In this document: one piece after another, positions 20,701 through 33,767 of the stretch
Layout: the number at the start of each line of letters is the position of its first letter
Position numbering within the stretch: position 1 is the stretch's first letter
DNA from: Perkinsus olseni
Taxonomy: Eukaryota > Perkinsozoa > Perkinsida > Perkinsidae
Assembly (NCBI GenBank): GCA_013115135.1
Contig: JABANP010000088.1
Span: 1-64,000, forward strand
Length of the DNA: 64,000 nucleotides
Direction of reading: 5' to 3'
The notes under the pieces: generated by a model
What the model saw: only the letters and a program-made list of their open reading frames with translations
Told to the model about the DNA's origin: nothing
Database searches by the model: none
Translations under genes and position numbers: made by a program

Positions 20701-23700
20701 GACAGGAGTGAAGGAGTTTATTTTCTCGGCCCACGTCCCCGTCCGATTTGAGCTGGAAGGCCACGGGCTGTCATCAGCCCCTGGCTACCTCAGACTCGTC
20801 CAGCCAGCGGAGAATTGCAGCTCCAATGATGGTCACCACTTGACGAGTCCGCCTTCCGATAAGTTGTCTTCCCTCAGGCAACCCAAACACGGGCCTCGGA
20901 AATCTATATATCGGTTGCCCTGACCATTGCTCTGGCGTCACTGATGTAGGGGGGTCCGAGAGCAACATCCCGCTCCAAGGCCGCGACGCGGAGCATGTCC
21001 GGTAGTGGTATAGCTGCACGACTACTGCTTCGCACCGCCGCACTGACAGGTGCGACGAAAACAACGACAACTGTGAGTCGGTCTACATCACCTCGGTCAC
21101 GGTCATCTCGGCATCCGCCACTGAGGTCAAATTCAACGGCAACCCTGGCCTCAACGACGGCGACGTAATTTGGAACATCCTAGCATCTTGCCTGGGTGGT
21201 AACCCCATCAGATCATCTCCCTCGGTGACAACATCAGTCCTGGTGACCACATCTCCGAAGAGGAGTTCGACCTCGTGAGAGGATGGACCAGGTGCCTAGT
21301 GACGATCAAACTGCGTCTATACCGTCATCAATAGGTATGCCGGAATCTCTGGTTCCTATTTTGTCGGTAACCCTGTCACGATAATACCTGACGACCCTGC
21401 CACAGTGACCATCCCTGTTGGATGGTCTCGGAGCCCGGCCCCACAGATTGTCGGTGGAGGGAGCCCCTCAGGCCATGGCGACTCACCTTAGTCAGGTTGT
21501 GGTCACGGATAGTCTTGGTCGTGGTGGGTATTGGTATTCCCACTCACATGCGGCTACTAAGGAGGAGGTCATCAGTCACTCCCCCATCACCAACGCCAAG
21601 CTGTGCTACTCGTACGGTCAACACAATAACTACCACGCTCATGTAGCTCACCGAGGCTGCTGGTGGCCCCCTACCACCGCCTCTCAGGTGGGCCATGTGA
21701 CCTTCGTAGACCCTCCGCAAATGGCGGCGTCAATCCACCTCACAGCTCGGCAAGTAGAGGCGAGAGCACCGGTTATCGTCGAATTCCGAACGGGCGGCGA
21801 CCCGGCAGCCAACCCGATGTACGGTCGACGGCCGGGCGACACCCAACTCATAGTCCAGGTGATTATTCCATTTTTCGCATGGATCAACCTAAGATACCTT
21901 CCCCCCAGGTACAAGATTCGGCAGTGTTTGACTTGCTCATCTCGACCGATGAGGCCCTCACCTTCGAGGAGGCCACTGCGGGAGGTGAGAGGCTCTGGTT
22001 TGATGTGGCCGGACCATCTTCTCATTGTGTAACTAGTAAGGGAGATGTCGTTGGCGTATAGTCATCCTCGTCCTTACCAAATTTCCGGAAAAGCATCAAT
22101 AAATGCAGCTTTACGACAGAAACGATGGCCTAGGGAATCTTAGGTTGAAGGTGAGATCGCAGGATTAGCTAAGATACTTCTGGGGAGTGTGGTGCATCAC
22201 CAAAGCAGCTCACCTTCAGATATAGATTTCTCGGCCGATCGAGTGAGTAGTGCCAAGCAGTCGGCCTGCGGGCAAGTGATCAGGGAGATGTGGACAGATC
22301 ATCCCAAGGGTTTCCCAATACCGAAAGGGTGAGTGGCCGGGGTAGCTGTCACATACTCCCGCTTGGTCGCCTCTCCTCGATTCAAGCTCTCCCTATACAT
22401 CGTGCTGTGCATGGTCCGTTCACCACATCTCTCAGCACAAAGAGCGCTTCCGGGTGTCACTCCAATTTCACACAGTAGTGGTCTTCGAAGCTCTACCAGT
22501 CGCCAGCACCTGCCGCGGTCGCCTCCCCTCATGGCCCATCTTTCAGGTGCTGGTACCGCACACACGGTCGGAAGAGGAGCATAGGGATCGTCTTTGATAG
22601 CAGAAATGGTCTCGCCGACAACAGCACCTACCAACTAGTAATCACCCATGCCCTCATCTCCCTTCGTAGCCCCCCGCCTCAGGTCTTCAACGCAGTAGTG
22701 CACGAGGCTGCCCTTCAAGAGAACACCACCAACCTGTGGATCTTCTCGATGGACTACATCGCTACCAGTCCCTACACGGTCCTTGAACTCGGCAAAGCAG
22801 GTAGGTGAGCTCGACTGACGGGATTCCGTGTTGAGCAAGGATCGACATCTGGATACCCCCCTTCTCACCCGTTTGCCTCTGCAGGTATCAGCCCGGATAG
22901 GCCCCCACTGCCAATTGCCCGCTCAACTGATCCCAACTGGCCGGCCCAGGAAGCCTTCGACGCCCTCATCCCAGTTTTGCTCCAAAACCCCGGGGACTTG
23001 GGCGCGGCCAGGGAGATCACCCTCAGTATCGCAGGTGTGAGGGGGGCTTCCTGTCGCCCGAATGGCAACCCTGATGGTCAGGCGAGCGCAGTGGGCTCGG
23101 GAAGATTGTCGGTGGCAGTAACCTTCGGGTGTACCTCTGGCCCCTGACCGCCTGGAAGGCCTCTGAGAGTGGACGTCGCTGTGAGGGATGGTAAATGACC
23201 TTATCGGCAGCTGCGACAACTGTGGCTCTTGGCAGGTGCTACCCGCCGAGGGGATGCGCTGTGGCAGCCTGAATGGCAGATGCCACCTAGAGGACATCGG
23301 CAATAATGATGCCGTGGTCAGGGTTATCTTCCCTGACGATGTGAGTCTGAGGAGTTCTACGGTTGCCTTGATCCTGTCGCCCAGATGACTCCGTTGAAGG
23401 GCGATGTACGGTATACACTGACGATAAAGGCGTTGCCCCTACCAGTGGACGAGGTCGGCTGGTTCCCTATGAGGTTGGGCGGAGCGGAGCTCACCAACAG
23501 CGACGACACCTACCCCACACTACACTCTGGTGGAGGGAGGACTACAGTAAGCATCATGCAGCTAGCGGTCGTCTTGTCTGTCACATCCAACTCGCTGTGG
23601 ATGGCCAAGGGGCACTGGAATGTCTTCGGAGGAGCCGGCTCCTACGGCAAGAGCGTTTCCTCGTCACGCTCTCCACATGTGGCAATCTTCCGCCGTAGTG

Positions 23701-26700
23701 GGCCCTGAATGCTTCAGGTATAAGAAGCCCCCAGCAGGCAAGCAGTGGGGTGGTGCCCATATTGTCCGAGATGATAGTGGAGTTGTTGACGCGCGCCCTT
23801 TCAAGGGAGAACACAGCAACGTACTCTACATCCAGGTAAGAGCCTGCTGCTGCCAACTTCCAGGAATCTTCCGTTCTGAGTGGGGCTCGGGTGAATAGGA
23901 TATCATCGTCCGTACTGCCTCTCTCCGCCACTCAGTTGTCCTTCATGGCGACTCTGCACAGACCTTATCAAGCGCTAAGCTCATACCCGTCCATCAGTAT
24001 ACAGCTGCCTGAGGGCTACGCCTGCTTGGAAGTCAGCGCTACACCCAGCACCACTGTTCTAAAGGTCTCGCTCTCAGGTAGAGCCCATACCAGAAACTGC
24101 CCAGTTCCTGGGGTCCAGCCCGCAGGGTCGAGGAACCCTGGCTAATGTTGGTGGCACACAGTGGACGTATGAGGATAACATCTGTGCTTATACCCTGGAA
24201 CCGGGTATGAAGTTGGGTGCCTCGGCTCGATGAAGGCCTGCCTCAGGGGAACTCATCCCTGCGGGAAGCCATATCTACTTCAAGTTGCGAGTTGACAACC
24301 CCTCCAGGGCCCTGCCCATCACTGATGCAGCCAACACGTGGCTGGCGACGATGAGCATTCGAGATCGAAATACCGAGGTCAGAGTACCAGACTGAACGCT
24401 TCAGTCGACGGTGGCTCAGACCGTGGAGTTCCCACCCTTCCGCTTCACTGACGGCGGCGGCATGAGGCTGAGGAATGTTGCTGTGATGGGAATACTTACC
24501 GACGTTGTTGCCAGCCCCGGTGAGTAAGTCTGCTCTTAACTTACTGTGCATATTCGTCGCCTTCCAAGGGGCGAAATACGGACGGCATCACACGAGTGGC
24601 AGCTGTCTGTCGAACTTGAGGCTGCTCTTGAGGAACGGTATCTCAGGAAGCTTGCTTCGCTCCGCCCGTCATGAGATGGTGTTTTTCTTCAAGACTGACC
24701 TCAGCAATGGCCCGGACGGCTACATCATCGTCACCGCGCCGGATGGGATGGGATACTCCTTAAGTCACGTGAGTGCACTACTGCAGCTGGAAGGATGACC
24801 ATTCAATCAGGATGGGGAGAAATGCATGCTCGGGGAACCGAACCCGGCTCACTTCCGTCAAGGTGGCGGAACCCTCCCCCTGCCCGCTGTGATAGAGTGC
24901 ACCACGCCCACTGATAATCAGGCCGTCTTGAAGGTGACATCGGCCGACTGCGAGGACCCCGGGGCCCTTCTAAAGACGCTCCGTCAGATGCACCATCGGC
25001 TTCTACCAGATCAAAGATACGCATTCTCACTGTGGCTGACGAACCCTGACACCCTCAACTCAGATTGGGGCAGCAACTACTGGCAAGTGGGTCTGGGAGG
25101 AAGTCCCTCCGGAGCTACCCACCCCACCTTCAGTTGCATACTGCGTTGACCACCAAGGCCTTGGTCGATGGGACCTACGGCCCGAGTGCTATGAAGATGA
25201 ATGCCCGGGGGGAGACCATGGGATCAGTGGCCGGACGAACTCTCATGTATGACGTCTACAATGCTGAGCTAGGGAAGGTCAGGGGAGGGACACCCGGCCT
25301 GCTGCCATCTTGACAGCAGTCTAGTCGCCCATTGGGCTCATCCACCACCACCGTGGTCGGCAGGCCTTCGGCATAACGGTATCCCCTCCCATCTGCCATA
25401 CACAGTAACGGCTATGGCCTCCGAGGTTGGTGGTGTTCCCTCTAGTATTCGAAAGAACCACTGTTACAGACATCAGACTCACTGCCCCAGCGGACTTCCG
25501 AGTAAGTCCACCAGTCGGGCCCTTCTTGGCTACCTGTGATCTGTCAGGTTTGCCTCAGACTCCTTCACAGTCACCGTTAACGGCAGCACACGGCCGATGC
25601 CTCGGTCGGACTTCTTGGTCCTGGGCGATGGATCCCAGGTGATGATACTCACTGGTTGGTAAATCACGGCCATCCTGAAATTATCATGCATCATCCACTC
25701 TCGTGATCGCTGCCCCCTTCAATCTCCTTCCTTCAGCTGTACCTACACGAAGATGAGTACATCGAGCGTGAACAGTACGGTTTCTCCTGCATGATTGAGG
25801 TAGCCCAAAGTTAAGCACAGTCTGCTTCTACTCCTGCTCAGTTCCCCGACTTCGTATCAGCTTCCGGTGGTAGCGTCTTCTACTTGGAGACGTCTATCAG
25901 CGTTAACAGTCTGGACAGAAGGCACTACGGCCAGGTGGTTGAGGCCCCGCTGGTCCGAGTCATCACCAGCCTGCGACTCAGTTTCACCACCAGTGTCATT
26001 GCCAAGGTAGGTGATATCCTATTGAGGTCATTCGAGACTTATGGCCTTTCAGGTCAATACCATCTCCCTCTTCTTCGTCCTGTCTTCCCCCATCCCTAGC
26101 GGTACTCGGGCAGGTTTGGTCATTGAGGCCCCCAATGGCTTCAAGATGGCAGCAGCATGCGTGCCAAGGGGAATGCTCCCACAACTCGATTGTCGGGTGA
26201 GATGAACTCAAGGCCGTTCTCGACGACTGCTGCTGCTGCTTTGTCCATACTCTCAGGTCTCTTATCTTGTAGACGAGGAAGAGGGTATCGAAGTCGGCCC
26301 TCCTGCTGCACGGCTGTCTCTGAGCATTCGTCCGACCACGTCGGTCATCCCTGCTGGGCCCAACAAGATCGTATTGGACTTCCTCAACCCGCCTGATATA
26401 TTCCAAAATACTGTCACCACCACTGCCTGTGGTATGGCCGAGTGCTGGACTCTGCGGTCGTTACTTGATACCGAGGCCAGCGGCAGCGACTGGCGCAACA
26501 TGGCTGAGAAGGAGGCCGCAGTGGCCTCCTTCGACACCTACGATGAGATCGGCTCCGCTGCTATCATACCGAACACGATTGGGCGGGACGACAGGCCGGG
26601 GTACTCCAATGTGGTGGCCTTCTCGTTCCGTATGCGGAAGGCCGTCACTGAGTCGGCTGATATGACCATCAAGGGCACCCCTCCGGGCACTGTCTTCGAA

Positions 26701-29700
26701 CAGGATTGCCTGCCTGATGTCATCATCAAAGTTGGAGGAATTTATTGCTCCTGATGGAGTGGGCAGTATGAGGGAGTTCGAGCCAGGGATCGAACCCACG
26801 ACCTGTATGAGCGACGATAATTCGGCAAGGATGAGCCTACCGGGCGGGTTGAAGGCCGGTGTGATCTATGCCTTCGCAGTAAGGGTTCGGAATGCTCTCG
26901 AGGAGTCTGAGGACGACGCGTCCTGGTCCATCATCTACGCCGGTGAGGGCAGTGCCCCCATCCCAGCCTTCAGGCTTTGGCTGGTCTCGGACGTTTCGAT
27001 CACTCCAAGTCAGACAGTCCGGTTCGTGCCGGCCTCCCTGACTCAGACGACGACTGGCATCAATTACGTTACTATTGACTTCAAGACCTATCACCCTGTG
27101 AAGACCGGCGAGAGGATAAGGATCCTAGCTCCGGGCGATGGCACGGAAGACGGGTCTTTTGAGTTCTTCCGGAGTACTTTTGAATGTGACCTGACCCTGA
27201 GGCAAATCCATGATGACCCTCGAGGACTCACCACCTCCTGGGGTTCCAATGACTTCACGTGTATCGTAGAAGAGGATGCAAAGTATATAGCCAATATCAA
27301 TATCATCACCACTAAGAAGGTGGGTACGGCTATGATCGCTACCACCCCTAGTCAACCCCTTCAGTCCATCCGCAGTGGTGTCCTCTATCGGGCAGTGGCT
27401 GCCATCTACAATCCTCAGCGGGTGAGCGACCAAGCTCAGGGCCGTGGCGTATTGAGACATACGGCAATGCGTGAGCACCAAGGAGCGGCCTCAACCGGAG
27501 GCCCCTAGAAGGCAGGTTCTCCAACTACCAACAGAACCCGGACTCTCTCAACACTGAGGGTGCACTACTCGACGCTGGCTCTGCCCCGGGCTTCCCGATC
27601 ACTCAGGATTTCCACCGATTCATCATCGAAAAGGAAAGGCCAGACGTCGAAGAGGTGGGCGTCTCCGTCGAACGCTGCCGAATTACTCTGCTTTTCTACC
27701 AGTACGGCGGCAAGGAGGTCGGCGACGTCCGATTCCTCGTAGCGCTGCGCAGCGCCCTCGAGCCGAAAGACGCTATTCGTCTCGTTGCACCATCAACCTT
27801 CGTGTTAGTAGGCTCCGGTGAGATTACCGGTCGTCCAACAGTCCACTGTTGTTGATGGCAGGGGGCTGCTGTTAGTGGCGACAAAGCCTGCCATGCTTTT
27901 GCATGGGACCTGTCGAGTCGTCCGCCAGAGTCCGTTGTCGAGTGTGATGGGGCAATGTCATGACTTGGCACTTGCAGGAGCGCTACAACTGCGCCATACA
28001 AGTACGATGAGCAGCGTTAAACAATCGACTTGAGGACGTCGAGGAATCTTCACCATCGTTCTCCACGATGAGCGTTGTTGTCTGCAGCCTTCCGGCGTCT
28101 GCGTGAGCGAGATGAAGTTCCTCCTGAACGTCACTAACCCTCCTGAAACCCCTCCACCAGAAGCTAACTTCTGGATAGTCGAACATAGGTTGCCTAATGG
28201 TAGAAGTCACTACGGCACTGGACAGGGATGTAGGATGCCCTGCAGGTGTGCTGGAAGCGTCCCGAGCTGTGCAAGGGTGGCAAGTGGTACCATCATTCCA
28301 GTCGGCAACAGTGGACCTCACGGGTTGGGGAAGGGGCCAACCAGTGTGATGGCAGCACTCTGTTCAGGGAGGGCCATCAGCGCCGGCAGCCGTACGATGA
28401 CCGAGATTGTCGTATCTTTCGTGCCTACCTCGACAGCTGACCTCATTGAGCTCACGGTAGGCTAGGCTGTGTCAATCCGAGGACTCTACTGTCGTGGAAG
28501 GTACTTCACCCGGGCAACTTCGATCTGTCGCCGGCCCTCCCATCAAGCGTTGGACATGTGGTCCTCGAGGCCACGACAAGCACTGTGAAGGTGCAGGGAG
28601 CCTTCGTAGCCTCCTCAGGAGGGGACCCAACTGGGGGTGATGGGGGGTTCGTCGATCTCCTCACCGGAGGGATACATCTCAGAGCACCGTGTTTCAATCC
28701 GCCTGCGAGATATCGTATTGGGGTACCCCGGTGGCCTCACCCGATGGGAGCTACGGACCTTCTACACAGGAGCCTTGCAGGACTCCATTACTGTCAATGG
28801 CTTCTCACTACCTGGCCGGGTAAGCTGCTGATGCGATGATTCTGTCAGTGAGGGGGCTACGAGCGTGACCACGGTCCATGCCCCTTGAGGAGGCGTTGGA
28901 GGAGCGGTACGCTGCCTCTTCAGTTGGAAGTCATCGACAAGAGCATATCGACCGTACACGACCGCAACCACCATGCAGGGGGAGCTCGTCCATCCTTATC
29001 GACCCTCCCCATCAGAGTGAGGACCGCTTATACCGGAGAAGATGATCTTGTACGGCAGGGCGGCGAGATGGCAGTGGTACGGTTGACATTCTCATTGACG
29101 ATGCCGCTGTTCGGTGGTGGCCATCTTGTTATCCATTCCCCGGGCTATACGCTCCTGGCATCATCATCAACATCAGCATCGAGGTAGACTCCCTCGGCCA
29201 TTATCGAAGTACGTCTTCTTCACAGCCTCCTCAACCAGTCCATCAACATCTCCTCGGTATCTGGTCGGCAGCTGAAGACTCGGATATTGGACGTCTCCAA
29301 TGCTTCCGCTAGTAGGCCCCTGGCCTCCTGTTGCCGTCACAGGTTGGTTTGTAGACCAGCAGGAGCCACCTCCGGTCATACTCGAACTGTTGCCGGGAGA
29401 GGCCATCCATGCTAATGAAGCCCATGTGGTCAGCATGGACGTCGCTTGCCCGTACGACGCCGGCAAGGGCGATAAGTGGGGTCGTTCATTCATTGAAGCT
29501 CTCATGTTGTGGTATGCAGTTGGTTGCTCGAGACGTGGACGCATGAGCCCCAGTACAGCGTCACACGACACCCAAGCAACAGCAACGATGGAGAGATGAC
29601 CTCCTTTGTTATGGCCTTCGACTACCACTTGAGTGTGTGGGCTCCTAGAGCTGCTCCGTCTGCTGAGGCTACGGTAAGATCATCACCCTGACCTCTGCCA

Positions 29701-31782
29701 ATGCTGACTCAGGTCACCTTAGTCGTCAATCTGAGGATGTCTTCTACCAGAGAGTTGTTATTGACTGCTCCAGAGGGTGAGCCGGGCGAAGCTCATCAGA
29801 ATGGACACCGCCACGGTCACTTCAGGATTTGCATTCCCTCGCGACTGCCTCGTTGCAACAATAACGACGCTCGAAGAGGAAGTAGAGGAGATCGACCCGT
29901 CGACGGGCGTGCCGGGAGTGACGACGAGGCTGATCCCCAGTGAAGGGGATGCTATCAGGTCTCTCTGGCGTCGATGAGCAGCAAAAAGACTCCGATTCTA
30001 CTGCAGTTGCTCGCCTTTGGAAGAGTCCGATGCCGATGAGCCAGCAAGGCCAACTGCGAAGCTCGTCTTAGCGGACTTTGCGTGCTGCGGAATGGCAGAT
30101 CGGATAACCACTCGGTTGAAGGCAGGCGTGCCACAGAGCGGCGCCGCTGCTACCGGACCCCCTCAGGTGACCAGCCCAGAGGCCTTGTCTGGGCCAGCGC
30201 CCTACTGGCTCATCCAAGGCCTCGCCCATCGCGAGTCAGTCCGAGGAATATCGCTTTGCGTATCTGATTGCTCTCTCTCCGCAGCCATACCGACCCCCAG
30301 GACGTCGTCGGCTGGGGCGTGGACTTTACTGGCTTCGACATCACGCCCATGGCTTTGGCCCGATTCCATTACCCTAGGGTGGCCCAGGCCAGCACCACAT
30401 TGGGGGTTGAGTTCACGACCACTCAAAGACTCAGCGGCGGCGGGACCGTGAGAAGACCCTTCACCTGCAGCCTCGCACCTCGACTCAGATCAGAGTTAAC
30501 CTGCCGCCCTCTGCATCAGCCACGTGCGTGTCCTTCGTCGGCCTCAGCCTAGCACACGCTGGTCATGGGCGTGTCATATGCGAGATACCTCAGGATTCGG
30601 TAGGCTCATCTGAAGGCCACTCCTCTCGGGAGACCTCATCTTCAGAACAGCGCGGTTATATACCTCAACACAACCCTGTTACCCGGCACATACTCCTTCG
30701 CCGTCGGCCTGCTGCTCATGAACAGTCTATCCCCAGCGGAAGAGTTCTCATTGTATCTTCTATCGCGGCGAGGAGCTGTCGTGGATGCTGCGGTGCAGGT
30801 CAGGGCGAGCTCCGGCTCCCTCGCCTTCACGCTGACCCTTCCTCAGATCCCTGCTGCCTCAGTGGTCCGGGGTTTGATCGTCAGTCCGGAAGCCGTTGCT
30901 TTGTCGGCTGATAGCGTAGCCAGTTTACCCGAGTCTGTGTTGCTACTGGACGAGGCAGGTGTCGAGGCCCCGGCAAGTAGGTCAATGCGAAGACTCTGAG
31001 GACCTCACATTGCTTGTGTGATGGCAGATGAGAGTCCCTTCGACGCTACGTCCGGTAAACCCAAGCCTGGGCGGATTGTCCAAGTGACGCTGGCACTCGA
31101 CATACAGGCTCAGGTATTCCATGCGAATGTCCCGGCTGCCAGTGTCTTTCGATTCTGTATTCGAGGTGCCCGCGGATCTCGCGATAAGTCGAGTTCTCAT
31201 CACCTGTCCCAAAGGCTTCCGTCATCTCATCACGACAGACTCGGCCCTCTCGACACAGGTGGGCATCCACCCATTGGCCCTTTCCACCGGTCACCTTGCC
31301 AGATTCAGCTCGAAGGCTTCGTGCCCGTCAATGGAAGCTACGTCGCGCTGACCCAAGACGACCATGCCTTCGCACTGAGCATCGATCGAGACCTGCCCAT
31401 GAGATCGGGGAGGTGGGGCACTCACTGTTGTTGCCTTGGATGCCCTCGGCAGGTACGCGATAACCTTCCCCGTCCGAGTGGCCAACACCAACCCCCAAGT
31501 TAATTTCTGGTGGCTGAGCTTTTGTGAAGGGAAGTCGGGTAGGGCGCGGCTGTGATGCAGTGGCGTCGAGTGTTCTTCGTCGTACACCCTGCCATTTCAG
31601 ATGGGGAGTGTGAGAGCTATGAGGACCCTTCCGTGATCACCACCTTCATCTTCCCCGGCTTCGATATCGCGATCGGCGAGGGAACAACGCTAGACGGTGG
31701 ATCGGCGGCCGTCGGGCGTGCTACAGTACATGAAATAATCATCATGGTTCTGATTCTCGTTTCAATTGTCCTACTGACGTGA
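17764..31782 (+). CDS. Giant modular surface protein with signal peptide and GPI-like tail, many exons
   Basis: The ATG at 17764 opens a signal peptide (MFLHDALFTSLLAFTAPLYA). The first third holds repeats of a module with a CYC motif: FGICYCPGYRSC (about 19.13 kb), YDVCYCDGHC (19.77 kb), VVVCYCPLADSQGC (20.57 kb), followed by a VG-start and FTVSGPTGVKEFIF (20.68 kb). The later part repeats a beta-rich module with a V-x-N-P...N-x-W signature: YFKLRVDNPSRALP (24.27 kb), YAFSLWLTNPDTLNSDWGSN (25.02 kb), YAFAVRVRN (26.87 kb), KFLLNVTNPPETPPPEANFW (28.11 kb) and FPVRVANTNPQVNFWW (31.46 kb). The last exon ends at 31782 with IIIMVLILVSIVLLT and no cytoplasmic tail, as in GPI-anchor signals. Exons are joined by roughly 45-90-nt introns, for example 19196-19241. 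Not every junction was resolved, so two adjacent genes cannot be excluded. The expected location is the cell surface. No enzymatic domain is visible. Confidence 0.55.
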
Positions 31783-32154
31783 TTCACTGGACGTGTTGAG
31801 TACTGGTGATGCTTGAGATATATAAGCTGCCAACGATAACGATCAGCCACGCTGAGCGAAGTTGCGCACGGAGGGCCAATATCGGGTCTTCGATCGATAG
31901 CAGGGGTGGTCGATGGCAACCACTCTGGTAGCACATGAAAGTAGTGTCGGACGCCTTGTGTCTAGCCATCGGGATTCATGGCTCGAGAATGGCATCAGCA
32001 AGAAAACGAATCTCAAGCCGACTTTGCCTCGACAGAAGGTCTGAACGTGACATCTAACCCATCTTGAGTTCTTCGTAATCATCACTTATCTGATCGTCAT
32101 CGGCTCCGGCGAGATTGGCGGATGAGGGTCTCAGGACGTTTTACTGCGCACGCT
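31783..32154. other. Intergenic spacer
   Basis: No gene seen between the stop of the giant gene and the dehydrogenase relic. Short minus-strand frames here have no motif. Confidence 0.4.
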
Positions 32155-32250
32155 ATGAGATATGATGTATCTCACAGTGGCTCCGGTTATGAGAACACGA
32201 GAACCCTTGAGGTCGACCGGGTTGTAGTATATAGATGAGGCCGTCACGAC
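32155..32250 (-). pseudogene. Relic first exon of a short-chain dehydrogenase
   Basis: On the minus strand this segment encodes a start close to SDR3's first exon ([13 protein letters not shown]) and then stops being related. It matches the DNA at 38620-38690 almost base for base. The following spacer (about 32310-32420) also matches 38710-38830. No downstream exons remain, so this is the truncated edge of a segmental duplication. Confidence 0.8.
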
Positions 32251-32421
32251 ACTCACCCCTTCCTGAATATTCTCTGAAGCACTGTGACAAAGTACGAACT
32301 ATGACCCCTTTCGATGACTATGTACACAAGGCTTGTCTCGCTGATCTGGACAAGGGAGACTAGTGGTAAGCATTAAAGGCTTTTGAACAGTATTCCACGT
32401 TGGTGAGAATGCGTGACTTTC

Positions 32422-33533
32422 TTAAGATGACTTGGCACCAAGATCCTTCCCGACCCTGGCTAGCTTGTTGGCCTGTGCCTGAGAGAGGGCAGCATGTCTA
32501 GAGACGATAGCAAGAAAAGAGCTGCTGACCTGGTTGGTAGCATAGGCGGTGATATCTGCTATTTGGACATGTCTCGGGCGAGTGAGAGCATACACAATAT
32601 TATCAGCGATGTCGTTGGCATAGAGGGGAATCGCACCCTCATACACGGCATCCGCTGCCTTTTTGTCTTGTAGCCGGACCTGAAGGTGTTATTGTGTTAT
32701 TGCACCAGCGAAGGTGCTGCAGTGGAGGTTACTAGTTGGAATTCAGTCTCGACCAGACCTGGTGACACACAGGTGACACGGATGGGGGTATCAACAAGGT
32801 CCATCCGAGCAGCCATCGAGTAACCGTTCACCGCGAACTTCGTCCCGCTGTAGATCGAACCACCGGTATAGGGCTGCAACAGGACGGCAAATCAAAGCTA
32901 GCGGAACGATGCAATAAACACACCTCACGTCCGGCGATTGAGCTGACATTGAGGATATGCCCCTTGCCAGCCTTCAACATACCAGGGACGAATGCCTTGA
33001 TCATTGCCATATAGCCGATGACATTCACCTGTTATGAAACATACCACTCCTCCCCGAGCTTATCATCAACTTACTTCGAACATGCTCCGTATATCGTCAA
33101 CATCCGCTTCCCAAGCCTTGGGGACACCGGCGGCATAACCAGCGTTATTGACGAGGATGTCCAGAGGCTCACCGATCTAACCGGAGAAAGTCGAAGATCT
33201 AAGGAGTATCGCGATAATGCTTACCTTGCCGGGGAGCTCTTCAATGGCCTTTGTATCTTTCACATCGAACGGTATACAGTGGACTTTCACTTCCGGGAAT
33301 TGCCCCTCCAACTCCTTCTGGAGGGCCTCCAGTCTGTCAGTACGGCGGCCTAACTGAAACAAGAAAGGATGAACAGAGAGTCTCCCGAAGATGCTTACTA
33401 AATAGAGCTCACAGCCGAGTTCGGCAAGACGCCTGGCCGTGGCCTGGCCGATACCCGCTGTAGCTCCTGTAATGAGGGCTCTTGCTCCTCTCAAACTGAT
33501 TGGAGCATAGTACTGCGAGGACTGCATGGACAT
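32422..33533 (-). CDS. NADP-type short-chain dehydrogenase (SDR1)
   Basis: Classical SDR of the YdfG/YMR226C type (NADP-dependent oxidation of 3-hydroxy acids or similar small alcohols; substrate unknown). The Rossmann motif TGATAGIG is near residue 22. [11 protein letters not shown] supplies the Arg that usually selects NADP. NNAG, NVSSIAG (catalytic Ser) and YSGTK (catalytic Tyr and Lys) follow. The gene is split by short introns, for example between ELYL and LGRR, and after ELPGK. The reconstructed exons read to a stop at 32422 with a C-terminus ending [13 protein letters not shown]. Length is that of the family (roughly 250-270 residues). It lies in a four-gene SDR array and is almost identical to SDR4. 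Confidence 0.85.
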
Positions 33534-33767
33534 AAGTTATAGGTTTCAAGTTTCAAAGTGTGGTATGCGGGTGACAGCGCCGCTGTAGCTGACAACCGGG
33601 ATCATCCCGGCAGGATGAGAGGGGACAGCCAACGCAATGGGGACGAAGTACACGAAAAGGCGATCACCGAACCGTTCCAGACGCCTCCTCGGTAATCACA
33701 GAGCCAACGATGTCCCTCTCAGTCGCGTTTTCACCGATTCCTCATGAATACTAGTCGAATCGGCTCC

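Noticed and set aside
26784..26810. Minus-strand AGGTCGTGGGTTCGATCCC, a perfect-looking tRNA T-arm
   Set aside because: The plus strand here is an exon of the giant gene that reads through in frame with good module context. No paired acceptor stem or D-arm could be drawn.
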